From NCBI GenBank assembly GCA_028583405.1, contig JAPTMU010000027.1, positions 744,001-808,000 on the forward strand: a stretch of 64,000 nt of DNA. Reading direction: 5' to 3'. The translations under genes and the position numbers were made by a program. This document shows positions 41,124-51,521 of this stretch, one piece after another. The notes under the pieces are model-generated. The model ran no database searches and was not told the DNA's origin. It worked only from the letters and a program-made list of their open reading frames with translations. Source of the stretch: Pogonophryne albipinna. Taxonomy: Eukaryota; Chordata; Actinopteri; Perciformes; Artedidraconidae. How positions within the stretch are numbered: position 1 is the stretch's first letter; each line of letters begins with the position of its first letter.

Positions 41124-42471
41124 GTGGGTCTTCCCATCCCGCTGCGATCAGCCGGCTTTCCCGCTGACATCGTCTCTCCCTGCCGCCTACAGCCGGTGGC
41201 TATCAAGCTAGCTAACCAGCTAGTAGGCTGGTCACCCGACTCCCACTCTGCACCAGGCTGTCAGCCCCTCCTACGATTCTCCTCTGGAAACCACTGGAAT
41301 TATTCTCCTGATATGCTGTGGATTATAATTCTCATTTTATCTGGACTCACACCGCTCCTTCTTCCACGGTCATCCGGCTCCTGGTCTCTGCTGCCCGGGT
41401 CCCCAGCATTAGCTAGCTCCGTGCTAGCGCCACTTCACCGGATCATGCCGCCGCTCTACTCCCTGTCAGATCTCCACTCCTTTAATAACCGCCTGCCTCC
41501 GGACTGCATGGACATCCTCGCAGATAATGAAATACTCCGCAAACGCCGTCCTCCACACAGAGGCTCTGGCCGTAAGTTTTTATTTCATTCCACGTCTCCA
41601 CACTCCATCCCGTCCATTCGGTCCTGTCACACGCCCACACTACGCCATCACAACAAACAACACGTGAATCTGACCAATCTCCTTCCACTCCCCCGGTCCA
41701 CACAACCCCCCCCAATGCAACGTCACCTCAGAGCAGCCCTGCTCAACACACGCTCCATCCACAATAAAAGCCACATTCTGAATGAATTCATTAAAGACAA
41801 TAACCTGGACTTTCTGTATCTGACCGAAACATGGCAAAAACTATTTTTCTTTAAATCAAATCACCCCAGCAGGATTCACATACAAACCTCGCCCACAAGG
41901 GCGGGGTGGTGGTATAGCTGCTATTATCAGAAAGGAAATAAAAGCTACCATAATCCCAATCCCTGATGTTTCTTCATTTGAACACCTGATCTTTAAACTC
42001 TCTGGTCCCACTCCCCTGGTCACAGCCATCATCTACCGTCCCCCGAAGCCAAACCCCTCCTTTCTCTCCGACCTCTCTGACATTCTCACTCAGCTTTCTG
42101 CCATATCCCCATCTGTTCTCCTCTTAGGTGATTTTAACATTCATGTTGACGACCCGACCTGCAAATATGCCTCTGAATTTAAGGAAACCCTTCACTGCTG
42201 CAACTTCTCTCAACACATCAACTTTCCAACACACAGCCGTGGTCACATCCTGGACTTGGTCTGCTCCACTGGTCTCACCATCCATCATCTGTCCAGCCTC
42301 AATCTCCACATCTCTGATCACCTGGCCATCATCATGGACATCAACATCCCCATCCCCGCCCAAAAGCAAAAACGCACAATAACCTACAGAAATCTCAAAT
42401 CCATCTCACCTTCAGCAATCACTGCCTCCATTACCTGCAAGATGTCTGTCTCCCCCCCCCCCACTTTCTGA
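41124..42471 (+). pseudogene. L2 LINE N-terminal and APE-type endonuclease region, frameshifted
   Basis: Frame 41124-41966 reads through a Ser/Pro-rich N-terminal part to the endonuclease start LLNTRSIHNKSHILNEFI, with catalytic-type N and LTETW. Near 41860 the conserved text jumps frame: GRGGGIAAIIRKEIKA, TAIIYRPPKPNPS, LLLGDFNIHVDDP, LNLHISDHLAI (N, E, DFN and SDH positions all present). A second shift lies in the C-run near 42460. The protein cannot be made as one chain. A homopolymer sequencing error could account for the second shift but not the first. Confidence 0.8.
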
Positions 42472-42487
42472 AAACCCATCTGAACTT

Positions 42488-44533
42488 GTGGACTATTATA
42501 ACAGCACCCTCTCCTTCTGTCTCAATGAACTGGCCCCCACAAAAACAAAAAATGTCTCTTTCATACACTCCGCCCCCTGGTATACCCCCGAACTCCGCCA
42601 AATGAAATCAAGGAAACGTCAACTTGAACGCCAACACAAGAAAACCACACTAACAGTCCATCTTCAAATCTACAAAGACTATCTCCAGCAGTACAGTAAT
42701 GCACTCAAAGCAGCCCGGTCTAATTACTACTCACAACTCATTCAGTCTGGCTCCAGCAACCCCAAGCGTCTGTTCTCCACCATCAGCAAACTTCTCAAAC
42801 CCTGTGACAACGCCACCTCATCCTTCACCACCGAACGGTGCAACTCCTTCCTCTCGTTTTTCCAAACCAAAATCAGCAACATTTACAGCAATCTGACACC
42901 ATCATCAGCACCCCCCACCTCCACTCCTGGCTCCCCCCCCTTCACCTCACAGCCCCTGTCCCACTTCTCCCCTGTGACCCCCATGCAACTGTCCCACTTC
43001 ATGACTGGAATTAACTCCACCTGCACACTTGACCCAATGCCCTCCAAATGTGTTAAAGAGAGCCTCCCTGCCATCTCCCAACTCATTGCCACCATCATTA
43101 ACTCCTCCCTCAGATCTGGATCAGTTCCCCCCTCTCTAAAACTGGCTGCTGTCACACCCATTCTCAAAAGACCTGGACTCACACCTGACATCATGTCCAA
43201 CTTCCGGCCCATCTCAAATCTCCCCTTTCTGTCAAAAATACTTGAACGTGTCATTGCCTCACAACTTAAAGCCCACCTCAGCTCCAATGATCTCTTTGAG
43301 CCATTTCAATCCGGTTTCCGATCAAAACACAGCACAGAAACAGCTCTTCTCAAAATCACAAACGACCTCCTCCTCTCCTCTGACTCCGGCAACCTTAACA
43401 TCCTCATCCTCCTCGACCTCACCGCAGCATTCGACACCATCAACCACGCCATCTTGCTGTCCCTCCTCGAATCATCACTCAACATCACCGACACTGCACT
43501 CTCCTGGCTGAAATCCTACCTCACCGACAGACATCAGTTTATCAACATCAACAACTGCACCTCCTCCACTGCTCCTCTGTCCCAAGGCGTCCCCCAGGGT
43601 TCGGTGCTTGGCCCCCTCCTCTTCATCCTCTACATGCTCCCCCTTGGCAAAATAATTTGTCGCCACAACCTTCAATTTCACTGCTACGCCGATGACATCC
43701 AACTTTATATCTCAACAAAAACCATCACCCCCACAACACACTCCACTCTCACCAACTGTCTCTCAGAAATAAAAGCATGGATGCAAACAAACTATCTCCA
43801 ACTGAACAGTGCCAAATCAGACATCATCATCATCGGCCCCCCATCCCGTATCAAAGACATCCAGAATTTCAACTTCACCATTGACAGCCACACTCTATCT
43901 CCCCCCCCTCACATCCGCAACCTCGGAGTCATCTTCGACAGTCAGCTCAAATACAACCACCACATAAATCACATCACCAGGACCGCCTTTTTCCACCTCA
44001 AAAACATTGCCCGTCTCCGCCCATCACTCTCCTCCTCTGCTGCTGAAACCCTGATTCATGCATTCATCACATCACGACTCGACTACTGCAATAGCATCCT
44101 CTACGGCATACCATCCAACCTAATCAATAAACTCCAACATATCCAGAACTCTGCTGCCCGCCTCCTCACCCACACCCGCTCCCGAGACCACATCACTCCC
44201 GTCCTCCAGAACCTTCACTGGCTCCCCGTCCGTCAAAGAATCAACTTCAAAGTCCTCCTCATTACTCACAAAGCCCTCAACAATCAGGCCCCCCCCTACC
44301 TCACAGACCTGCTGCACCACCACGCCCCTTCCCGCTGCCTCCGCTCATCAGAAGCCAACCTCCTATCCATCCCCACCCGCACCAATCACCGGACCTGGGG
44401 GGACAGAGCCTTCTCCGTCGCTGCCCCCTCCCTCTGGAACTCACTCCCCCAACCCATCAGAGTCTGCACTGACCTCACCACCTTCAAAAAACTCACAAAA
44501 ACTCATCTCTTCAACCTGGCTTTTAATGTGTGA
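42488..44533 (+). CDS. L2 LINE reverse transcriptase region, open frame of 681 codons
   Basis: Open from about 42464 to a TGA at 44531-44533. The reverse transcriptase would copy the LINE RNA at a nicked target. Visible RT motifs are FRPISNLPFLSKILERVI (motif near residue 240), GFRSKHSTETALLKI, LDLTAAFDTINH (about residue 308, first catalytic Asp), PLSQGVPQGSVLGPLLF, and HCYADDIQLY (about residue 399, catalytic YADD). The C-terminal part carries SRLDYCNSILYGIP, LHWLPVRQRINFK and DRAFSVAAPSLWNSLP. All key residues are present, but it lacks an intact upstream endonuclease frame, so the copy is probably inactive. The true protein would start upstream; position 42488 is a GTG inside the coding text. 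Confidence 0.85.
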   Translation: MDYYNSTLSFCLNELAPTKTKNVSFIHSAPWYTPELRQMKSRKRQLERQHKKTTLTVHLQIYKDYLQQYSNALKAARSNYYSQLIQSGSSNPKRLFSTISKLLKPCDNATSSFTTERCNSFLSFFQTKISNIYSNLTPSSAPPTSTPGSPPFTSQPLSHFSPVTPMQLSHFMTGINSTCTLDPMPSKCVKESLPAISQLIATIINSSLRSGSVPPSLKLAAVTPILKRPGLTPDIMSNFRPISNLPFLSKILERVIASQLKAHLSSNDLFEPFQSGFRSKHSTETALLKITNDLLLSSDSGNLNILILLDLTAAFDTINHAILLSLLESSLNITDTALSWLKSYLTDRHQFININNCTSSTAPLSQGVPQGSVLGPLLFILYMLPLGKIICRHNLQFHCYADDIQLYISTKTITPTTHSTLTNCLSEIKAWMQTNYLQLNSAKSDIIIIGPPSRIKDIQNFNFTIDSHTLSPPPHIRNLGVIFDSQLKYNHHINHITRTAFFHLKNIARLRPSLSSSAAETLIHAFITSRLDYCNSILYGIPSNLINKLQHIQNSAARLLTHTRSRDHITPVLQNLHWLPVRQRINFKVLLITHKALNNQAPPYLTDLLHHHAPSRCLRSSEANLLSIPTRTNHRTWGDRAFSVAAPSLWNSLPQPIRVCTDLTTFKKLTKTHLFNLAFNV

Positions 44534-44692
44534 TTGTTTTTGTATTATTTGACTTTAACTTTAACTTTAACTATATATTTATTTGTTGTTCCTTCCTTTT
44601 CTTTTCCCTTCACTATATCTGTAAAGCGTCTTTGAGCACCTGTAAAAGCGCTAACCAATTAAATCTATTATTATTATTATTATTATTATTAC

Positions 44693-45975
44693 ATGGAAAC
44701 GTTCTCTTATGTAATTTTCTCTCTTATTCTGTATTTTTGTCAAGCCGACAGCATGGCAGTTGGTCCATCAGGATAAGCAGTAAGTGCCGCTAATTCTCCG
44801 CTCAGGTACTGATTTACTATTGCAGAGCAAGAGGGCGCAACCAGCTGACACATCTAAAAGAGCACCATTCAGACCCCCTACTCTGCAAACAATAATTCCT
44901 CATCACTCGCACACAACTAAGGATAGAGGGTGTCGTTTTTCTCATACTGATATTCTGAACAATCTGTGCTGTTGTATTTGCTGTAAAGTGTCTCTACTGT
45001 AGGCTATTTTTATTATATGTACAGCACTTTGGCTCGACCAAAAATCGTTTATAAATGTGCTATATAAATAAAACTTGATTTGATTTGAACTAGCACCTTA
45101 GTAAAACATATTTTCAGATATTTTTTTAGTTTTGTTTCTTGGTTTTAACACTCAGGATGTAATGCGCTCGTTGAAAATGTGCATATGCACTGATCGATGG
45201 AAACGCACATCTTCATTGTGTCACAGGCTATTTACATACATTTACATCACTGTTTGTTCTGGTTGCTGATTTAACAACCAAAACACCTATAAGTATTCAC
45301 TGAATATCTTTCATAACAGTGCAGGTCTTCCTGATATGACTCGAAACAGATTTCCAAGTTTGGTATCCTGGGTTTTGTAAGGAAATTAGTTTTGCACGCA
45401 GCCTCACACTGTTAAACTAACTAAACAAATGGAATGAAAGAAAGGAGTTCAATAAGAAAACAAAGCAGAAATGTTATAACCATATGATTTCCAGAACTAA
45501 TTGGACAACATGAGGTCAAAGTAATGAATTTATTTTAAAAAGAAAATTCTCAGGGGAACAGTTAAGCTAAAATAATGAAAAAAGGCAAAAAACTTTTTTG
45601 CCTTTTTTAAATTATTTTAGCTTTTATTCAAGCAATGTACAGTATATATAGAAAAACAATTTTAGACTGCCATTATTCATTGTAATTTGGCATAATCACT
45701 AACCGGTGTAATATCGCATGACTGTAAATTCTTAATTTACATTTAAGTTGCATTCTGGGATTGTTGGCATAAAGCTGTGTACATGCCATGAACATTAGTT
45801 TTTCCTTTATGGCTCTATATAAAGAATACGTTTCCCATACCTAACATGGACACTCAGATGGAAGCCAATATAGTGCAGTTTATGGAGCAGGTTCAGAGAC
45901 ATTCTGCTGCTTATGGAGATAAGTGAGGAATTGGCTTACTTTGACAATATTATTTATCATACATAAATTATAAGG
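44693..45975. other. No gene seen; LINE tail remnant at about 44980-45087
   Basis: The block TACAGCACTTTGGC...GTGCTATATAAATAAAACTTG with repeated TTGATTTGA is a typical L2/CR1-type LINE 3' tail. The rest is AT-rich without supported features. A near-palindromic AAAAAGGCAAAAAACTTTTT sits near 45580. Confidence 0.45.
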
Positions 45976-47379
45976 ATGAAAGGTTCAAATCTCCGCTCAC
46001 TTACAGAATCGTTCCAACTCCTGCCTCCAAACTCTGCTGCAGAAACTCTCCTCTCTACTCTCTCATCCTCTCTGGACTCTCTCTGTCCTCTCACATCTCG
46101 GCAGGCTCGTCAGTCCCCTCCTGCTCCCTGGCTAAATGACGCACTGCGTGCTAATAGAACCGTCCTTAGGGCAGCAGAGCGGAAACGGTGGAAATCCAAA
46201 CACCGTGACGACCTCCTATCCTATCAGGCTCTCCTCTCCTCTTTCTCTGCTTCGATCTCTCAGGCAAAAAGCACTTTCTTTCAAGATAAGATCCAATCTT
46301 CCTATTCCAATCCCAAAAAACTATTTTCCATCTTCTCCTCCCTCTTGGACCCTCCCAAAGCCCCTCCCCCCTCCTCACTTCTGTCAAGCGACTTTGTTAA
46401 CCACTTTGAAAAAAAGGTTGATGATATTCGCTCTTCTTTTTCTGACTCACCTTTACTCACCGCTGGGTCACCAGACCCTCCATCCACCCACACACTAACC
46501 TCCTTTTCCCCTCTCTCTCCAAGTGAGGTTCTTACCCTCATTACCTCTGCCCGCCCTACCACCTGTCCTCTGGACCCTATCCCTTCAAACCTCCTTCAGA
46601 CTATCGCTCCTGATATTCTACCGTTCCTCACCCATTTCATCAACACTTCTCTAACTTCTGGTCACTTTCCAAATAGTCTTAAAGAGGCAAGAGTAAACCC
46701 TCTCCTAAAGAAACCCACTCTCAACCCGTCTGATGTTATAAACTACAGGCCTGTCTCTCTACTCCCGTTCCTGTCTAAAACACTTGAATGCGCCGTCTTT
46801 AAACAACTCTCCTGTTATCTCCATCAGAACAACCTTCTGGATCCGCACCAGTCTGGTTTCAAGGCAGGTCACTCCACAGAAACTGCTCTCATTGCTGTCT
46901 CTGAGGAACTGCACACTGCCAAAGCAGCATCCCTCTCCTCTGTCATCATCCTGTTGGACCTGTCTGCTGCATTCGACACGGTGCATCATCAGATCCTCCT
47001 TCGCACTCTCCAAGAACTTGGAGTTTCAGGCTCTGCACTTTCCCTCCTCACCTCATACCTCAAAGACCGCACCTACAGGGTAACTTGGAGAGGGTCCGAG
47101 TCCGACCCTTGTCAATTAACTACAGAGGTCCCTCAGGGCTCTGTTCTTGGTCCCCTCCTCTTCTCCTTGTACACAAACTCGCTCGGATCAGTCATTAGCC
47201 CGCATGGTTTTTCATACCACTGCTACGCTGACGACACTCAATTAATTCTGTCCTTTCCCCGCTCAGAGACCCAGGTCGTCGCACGCATCTCTGCTTGTCT
47301 AGCGAACATCTCTCAGTGGATGTCTGCTCACCACCTCAAGCTCAACCTTGACAAGACTGAACTGCTTTTCCTTCCGGGA
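45976..47379 (+). mobile_element. L2-type LINE (family B), upstream part, interrupted at about 47379
   Basis: The frame from 45976 gives RT motifs INYRPVSLLPFLSKTLECAV, GFKAGHSTETALIAVSEEL, LDLSAAFDTVHH (about residue 329), TEVPQGSVLGPLLFSLY and HCYADDTQLILSF (about residue 416), then ISQWMSAHHLKLNLDKTELL with FLPGK. The conserved text stops there, where the opposite-strand LINE begins. It resumes at about 51522. It is 5'-truncated: the endonuclease is missing. Confidence 0.9.
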
Positions 47380-47538
47380 AAAGATTTTTCATTTCATTTC
47401 AAACCTTTATTTATACAGATAAATCCCATTGAGATCATTGATCTCTTTTTCAAGGGAGACCTGCTCAAGTAGTTACACATGAAACATAAAAACATAAATA
47501 GAACAACAAAAGGACATCATACAGCATCATTTACATAA

Positions 47539-50500
47539 TTATCCACATAAACAGGTACCAATAGCTTCCGATTGACTAGCATCCAACCGAGCTTTAAAAA
47601 CATTTAGTGGCACCAGATTGTTCAGTTTCCATTTAATTTGCAGACTATTCCAAGACAGAGGAGCTGCGCATCTAAAAGCTGTCTTCCCTAAGACAGTCCT
47701 AGCAGTTGGCACATTTAATAAAACCACAGCATTCGATCTCAGGCAGTAGCCACTTACAATTTTCCGTGAGATCAGGGAGCAGATATAAGATGGAAGTTTC
47801 CCTAACATGGCTTTGTATATAAAAATGTACCAGTGACTGAGCCTCCGTACAGTTAGTGAAAGCAAACAAGCCCTTGCATACAGGGTACAGTGATGGGTTA
47901 ATGCTTTACAGTTTGTCACAAATCTTAGTGCACTGTGATACGCGGCATCTAACTTGTTCAGGCAATTGGCAGGTGCATTCATATACATCAAATCACCATA
48001 TTCCAGCACAGGTAAAAAGGTCACAGTGACTAGCCTTTTCCTGGCCTCAAGCGAGAAACAGGACTTGTTCCTGTAGAAGAAACCTAGCCTAACCCTCAGC
48101 TTTTTAAGCAGGTTATTGACATGAAGTTTAAAAGTGAGACATTCATCAAGCCAGATACCAAGGTATTTGTAACAGGTAACCACTTCAAGTTTTATTCCTT
48201 GCATAGTTACAATATCTAAAACAGGCTCTGGTGTCCTTTTAGCTTTAGAAAAGAGCATTACCTTGGTTTTCTCAACATTTAAAAGAAGCTTTAGTTCAGA
48301 GAGCTGAGTCTGAATAATGTTAAAAACAACCTGTAATTTAACACCAGCTTCCTTAATGGAGGGACCTGCACAGGACATCACGGTATCATCCGCATAAAAA
48401 TGTAAAGTAGCTTCATCCACATTTTCACCTAAACTGTTGATGTAGATGGAGAATAAAAGTGGACCTAAAACAGAACCTTGGGGAACACCATTTGCAATGT
48501 TCAACCACTCAGAAGACAACCCATCAAAATGAACACATTGGGACCTTTCAGAGAGGTAGTTTACAAACCACCCCACTGCATGGCTGGACATGCCTATACT
48601 GGCTAGCCTCTGCTTCAAGATGCGATGATCAACGGTGTCAAACGCTTTGGAAAGGTCAATAAATAGAGCTGCACAACTCTGCTTATTATCTAAAATACTC
48701 GCCACATCATTCACCACTTTCATTGTGGCAGTGATGGTGCTATGTTGCTTTCTGAAGCCTGACTGATGTTTAGACAGGATGTCATTTGTACATAAAAACA
48801 CCTTTACCTGTTCACTCACTAAGCGTTCAAGAACCTTAGCCAGAACAGACAACTTAGAGATTGGCCTATAGTTATTTAATAAGGTGGCCTCCCCTCCTTT
48901 TAGCAAAGGCAGGACATACGCTGACTTCCACAATTTTGGAATTGTGTTAGTGCTGAGGGAGAGGTTAAAAAGAGTAGTGAGAGGTGGAGCAATAAAATCT
49001 GCAGCTATCTTTAAAAAGAAAGGTTCTACGTTGTCCGGGCCAGCCGGTTTCTTAGGATCTAACTTGGTTAAAGCTTCACGAACAACATCAACAGTAAAAG
49101 GGGTAAAACTAAAAGGGTTTTCCAACACACGTTTTTCAGAGTCACATACTGTAGTGTTCACAGAAGCAGAGTTAGTGACAGAATCAAATAGAGAACCACA
49201 GGACACAAAATGCTCATTAAAGCAATTTAGCATAGTAGCCCTGTCCGATATAGAGCCAGATGATGTGGTAATGCACGGAGGTAGCTCATTACGGATATCG
49301 CCGGTGGATAACGATTTAATGGCTTTCCAAAATGTTCCAGGATTATTCAGATTCTTTGTGGAAACTGACAGATAGTACTTTGATTTAGCACTTTTGATAT
49401 GTGATGTGAAGCTATTTCTTAGCTGCCTAAAACGCAGCCATTCTACCTCTGAGCCTGATTTCATAGCCTTTGCCCAGGCCTTGTTTCCCTCATGAAGGAG
49501 ACTGGACAGATTAGCAGAAAACCAAGGATTGTCTCGTCCCTTTACTCTAAATTTACGCAGGGGTGCATGTCTATCAATGATCTCCATAAAACCAAGATAA
49601 AAATAAGACCATGCGGTTTCTACATCAGCACACAGATCGATGTTACCCCAATCAAACCCAAACAGATCATGAACAAAACCCTGCTCCACAAAATGTTTTT
49701 TGTCTCTCTTAATAATAATCCGAGGTTTAACCTTTTGGACCTTAGTGTCCCTAATTGTGGCTACAACACAGTGATCACTCAGATCATTTGCAAATACTCC
49801 CACAGATGAGTATTTATGGGGAACATTAGTTAAAATGAGATCAATTAGGGAGGATTTATTAGGGGACTTAATGTTAGGGCGAGTAGGACTGTCTATCTGA
49901 GTAACATTTAAAGAGATACAAAGGTTTTTAAAATCCTCTGACACTGCAGTTAACCAGTCCCAGTTGAAATCTCCAAGTAGCACTATTTCCTTGTAGTCTA
50001 GTTGTGATAAAAGATTTGCTAGTGAAGACAAGGAGTCTTTGACAGCTGAGGGGGGTCTGGAACAACTCACTACCATGACCTGTTGACCCTTTGCCACTTC
50101 TATATTTATGGCTAAAAATTCAAATTGCTTACTGATCGATTTGGAAACTAATGTGGTTACACTGAACTTATTCTTAACATAAATGGCAACGCCACCACCT
50201 TTATTAGGCCGGTCGGTACGATACACATTAAAACCATTTAAGGCAATGTCAGAGGCCAAAATAGATTTATTTAGCCATGTTTCTGATAAAACAATGACAT
50301 CAGCGTCAGTTGAGCTCGCCCAGATGCGGACAACATCTAGTTTACCTAACAGACTGCGCACAATCAAGTGGATGAAACCCAACCCAGACCTAGCTTTAAA
50401 ATCAGCAGGAGTAGCGATCTGACTACTACTACTGGGCGGACCAGGGTTAGGTTGTACATTTCCTGACAGTAATAACAACAAAAAAAACAGGCATGTTTTC

Positions 50501-50835
50501 CTCTTAAACGACACACATACATTGTCATCTAATTTAGAAACACCGGAAAAGTCTGCGAGAGTGTGATTTGAGCTTAAGAAGCAGTCCTGGAGAACCATCA
50601 TCGCAGGAAAAAAAAAAAGACAAACATATTGTGTCGAGCAGATTGACTGTGACAAGGCAACCGGTAATTGTTTGAGCAACACATCCGAACCTTTGCAGGG
50701 GATGCCCACTGCGGGTGGCAGAACAGACCTGAATCCAGTAGACTCCTCAGAATGACTAGAGATCTTCTCATAGTCCAAAACAGTTAACAGGCACAGCAGA
50801 ATCCCGATATGGGCCATTTCCCCAGACCAGCACAC
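47539..50835 (-). CDS. LINE polyprotein: 2A-like leader, APE endonuclease, reverse transcriptase (1098 codons, intact)
   Basis: An uninterrupted frame of 1098 codons. A leader of about 120 residues ends in a hydrophobic run and SGNVQPNPGP (50466-50437), a 2A-like NPGP motif; such motifs can release the upstream peptide by ribosome skipping. The endonuclease follows: VRSLLGKLDVV, VLSETWLNKSI, GGGVAIYVKN, LLGDFNWDWL (about residue 288) and NDLSDHCVVATI (about 355). Reverse transcriptase: NYRPISKLSVLAKVLERLV, GFRKQHSTITATMKVVNDV, FIDLSKAFDTVDH (about 730), NGVPQGSVLGPLLFSIYI and LHFYADDTVMS (about 812). One oddity: the first endonuclease motif, normally LNVRSL, reads LIVRSL (ATT at 50364-50362), losing the metal-binding Asn. 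The exact start Met is not certain. Confidence 0.9.
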   Translation of the reverse strand: MCWSGEMAHIGILLCLLTVLDYEKISSHSEESTGFRSVLPPAVGIPCKGSDVLLKQLPVALSQSICSTQYVCLFFFPAMMVLQDCFLSSNHTLADFSGVSKLDDNVCVSFKRKTCLFFLLLLLSGNVQPNPGPPSSSSQIATPADFKARSGLGFIHLIVRSLLGKLDVVRIWASSTDADVIVLSETWLNKSILASDIALNGFNVYRTDRPNKGGGVAIYVKNKFSVTTLVSKSISKQFEFLAINIEVAKGQQVMVVSCSRPPSAVKDSLSSLANLLSQLDYKEIVLLGDFNWDWLTAVSEDFKNLCISLNVTQIDSPTRPNIKSPNKSSLIDLILTNVPHKYSSVGVFANDLSDHCVVATIRDTKVQKVKPRIIIKRDKKHFVEQGFVHDLFGFDWGNIDLCADVETAWSYFYLGFMEIIDRHAPLRKFRVKGRDNPWFSANLSSLLHEGNKAWAKAMKSGSEVEWLRFRQLRNSFTSHIKSAKSKYYLSVSTKNLNNPGTFWKAIKSLSTGDIRNELPPCITTSSGSISDRATMLNCFNEHFVSCGSLFDSVTNSASVNTTVCDSEKRVLENPFSFTPFTVDVVREALTKLDPKKPAGPDNVEPFFLKIAADFIAPPLTTLFNLSLSTNTIPKLWKSAYVLPLLKGGEATLLNNYRPISKLSVLAKVLERLVSEQVKVFLCTNDILSKHQSGFRKQHSTITATMKVVNDVASILDNKQSCAALFIDLSKAFDTVDHRILKQRLASIGMSSHAVGWFVNYLSERSQCVHFDGLSSEWLNIANGVPQGSVLGPLLFSIYINSLGENVDEATLHFYADDTVMSCAGPSIKEAGVKLQVVFNIIQTQLSELKLLLNVEKTKVMLFSKAKRTPEPVLDIVTMQGIKLEVVTCYKYLGIWLDECLTFKLHVNNLLKKLRVRLGFFYRNKSCFSLEARKRLVTVTFLPVLEYGDLMYMNAPANCLNKLDAAYHSALRFVTNCKALTHHCTLYARACLLSLTVRRLSHWYIFIYKAMLGKLPSYICSLISRKIVSGYCLRSNAVVLLNVPTARTVLGKTAFRCAAPLSWNSLQIKWKLNNLVPLNVFKARLDASQSEAIGTCLCG

Positions 50836-50940
50836 AGTATCCGCGATGTTCCTGGAGCAAAATCAGCACAGCAGCAAAGGACAGGCGAAAACAGCAGCGT
50901 GGAAGCGCTCCGGTCCCTCCGTGGTATCCCCGGGGTGAAA

Positions 50941-51380
50941 GCAGGCCTCTGCAACAGCAGAACCAGGACAGGTGGAAAGCAGGCCTCTGCAACATCAGAA
51001 CCAGGACAGGTGGAAAGCAGGCCCCAGCGGTGGTAAAATCCTCCTCCGTACCGCAGCACACGCCCGGTGGAAGCAGGCCAAGCCCGAAGCGTGGATCCAC
51101 TCCGTCTCTCCGCGACGACTCCGGGGTAAAAACCTCCCCAGTACAGCCGTATTCTACAGGTGGGAGCAGGCCTCCATAGATCGCAGATCGCAGATCGCAG
51201 GCAGCAACAGGTGGAGCCGCTCCGTCTCTTCGCGACGAGCAGGCCTCCGTAAAATCGCAGATCGCATACAGCAACAGGTGGAGCCGCTCTGTCTCTTTGC
51301 GACGTCTCCAGAGGAAAAACACCTCAGTACAGCCGTACTCGACAGGTGGGAGTAGGCCTCGGCAGATCGCAGACAACTAA
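50941..51380 (-). repeat. Tandem repeats in the LINE 5' UTR
   Basis: A 38-bp unit (GCAGGCCTCTGCAACAGCAG + AACCAGGACAGGTGGAAA) occurs twice, with a partial third, at 50941-51020. A longer unit containing GCAACAGGTGGAGCCGCTC, TCTCTTCGCGACG and ATCGCAGATCGCA occurs twice at about 51180-51300, with related pieces at 51150 and 51340. Tandem promoter repeats are common in LINE 5' UTRs. Confidence 0.7.
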
Positions 51381-51521
51381 AACTACTACTTGTATAAGCA
51401 GGGATGGCTAAAAGTTTGTAAGCAGGAGCGCTAGATGCTAACAGATGCCAGATGCTAACAGGTAGTGCGAGCCTGTAGAAATTGCGACTGCCTCCAATGA
51501 CAGCGGAATGATAATAACGAC

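Larger units (their letters stand above)
40780..44690 (+). mobile_element. Near-full-length L2-clade LINE (Maui-like), endonuclease frameshifted
   Basis: 5' region from about 40780 (GTTTCCCGGGTCGCCGAGGG), endonuclease 41720-42400, reverse transcriptase 42488-44533, and a 3' UTR ending TGTAAAGCGTCTTTGAGCAC ... then an (ATT)n tail at 44667-44692. The endonuclease is broken near 41860 and the frame shifts again in a poly-C run near 42460. The L2 assignment comes from the protein motifs and the 3' tail. Confidence 0.88.
47380..51521 (-). mobile_element. Full-length APE-type LINE (L2/CR1 superclade) nested in the L2-B copy
   Basis: On the minus strand: a 5' UTR with tandem repeats (about 51520-50840), one long frame (50835-47539), and a 3' UTR ending GGTTTGAAATGAAATGAAA at 47380, a short-tandem tail. 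It separates L2-B text at FLPGK (47379) from its continuation CPTLDLTINIG (51524). No clear target duplication is visible at the two junctions. Confidence 0.87.

Noticed and set aside
50768..51376. 202-codon frame on the minus strand as a separate gene (LINE ORF1)
   Set aside because: It lies in the tandemly repeated 5' UTR, its residues simply reflect the repeats, and no ORF1-type domain is seen.
47380..51521. Target-site duplication for the nested LINE
   Set aside because: I compared the bases before 47380 with those around 51510-51524 and found no convincing direct repeat.
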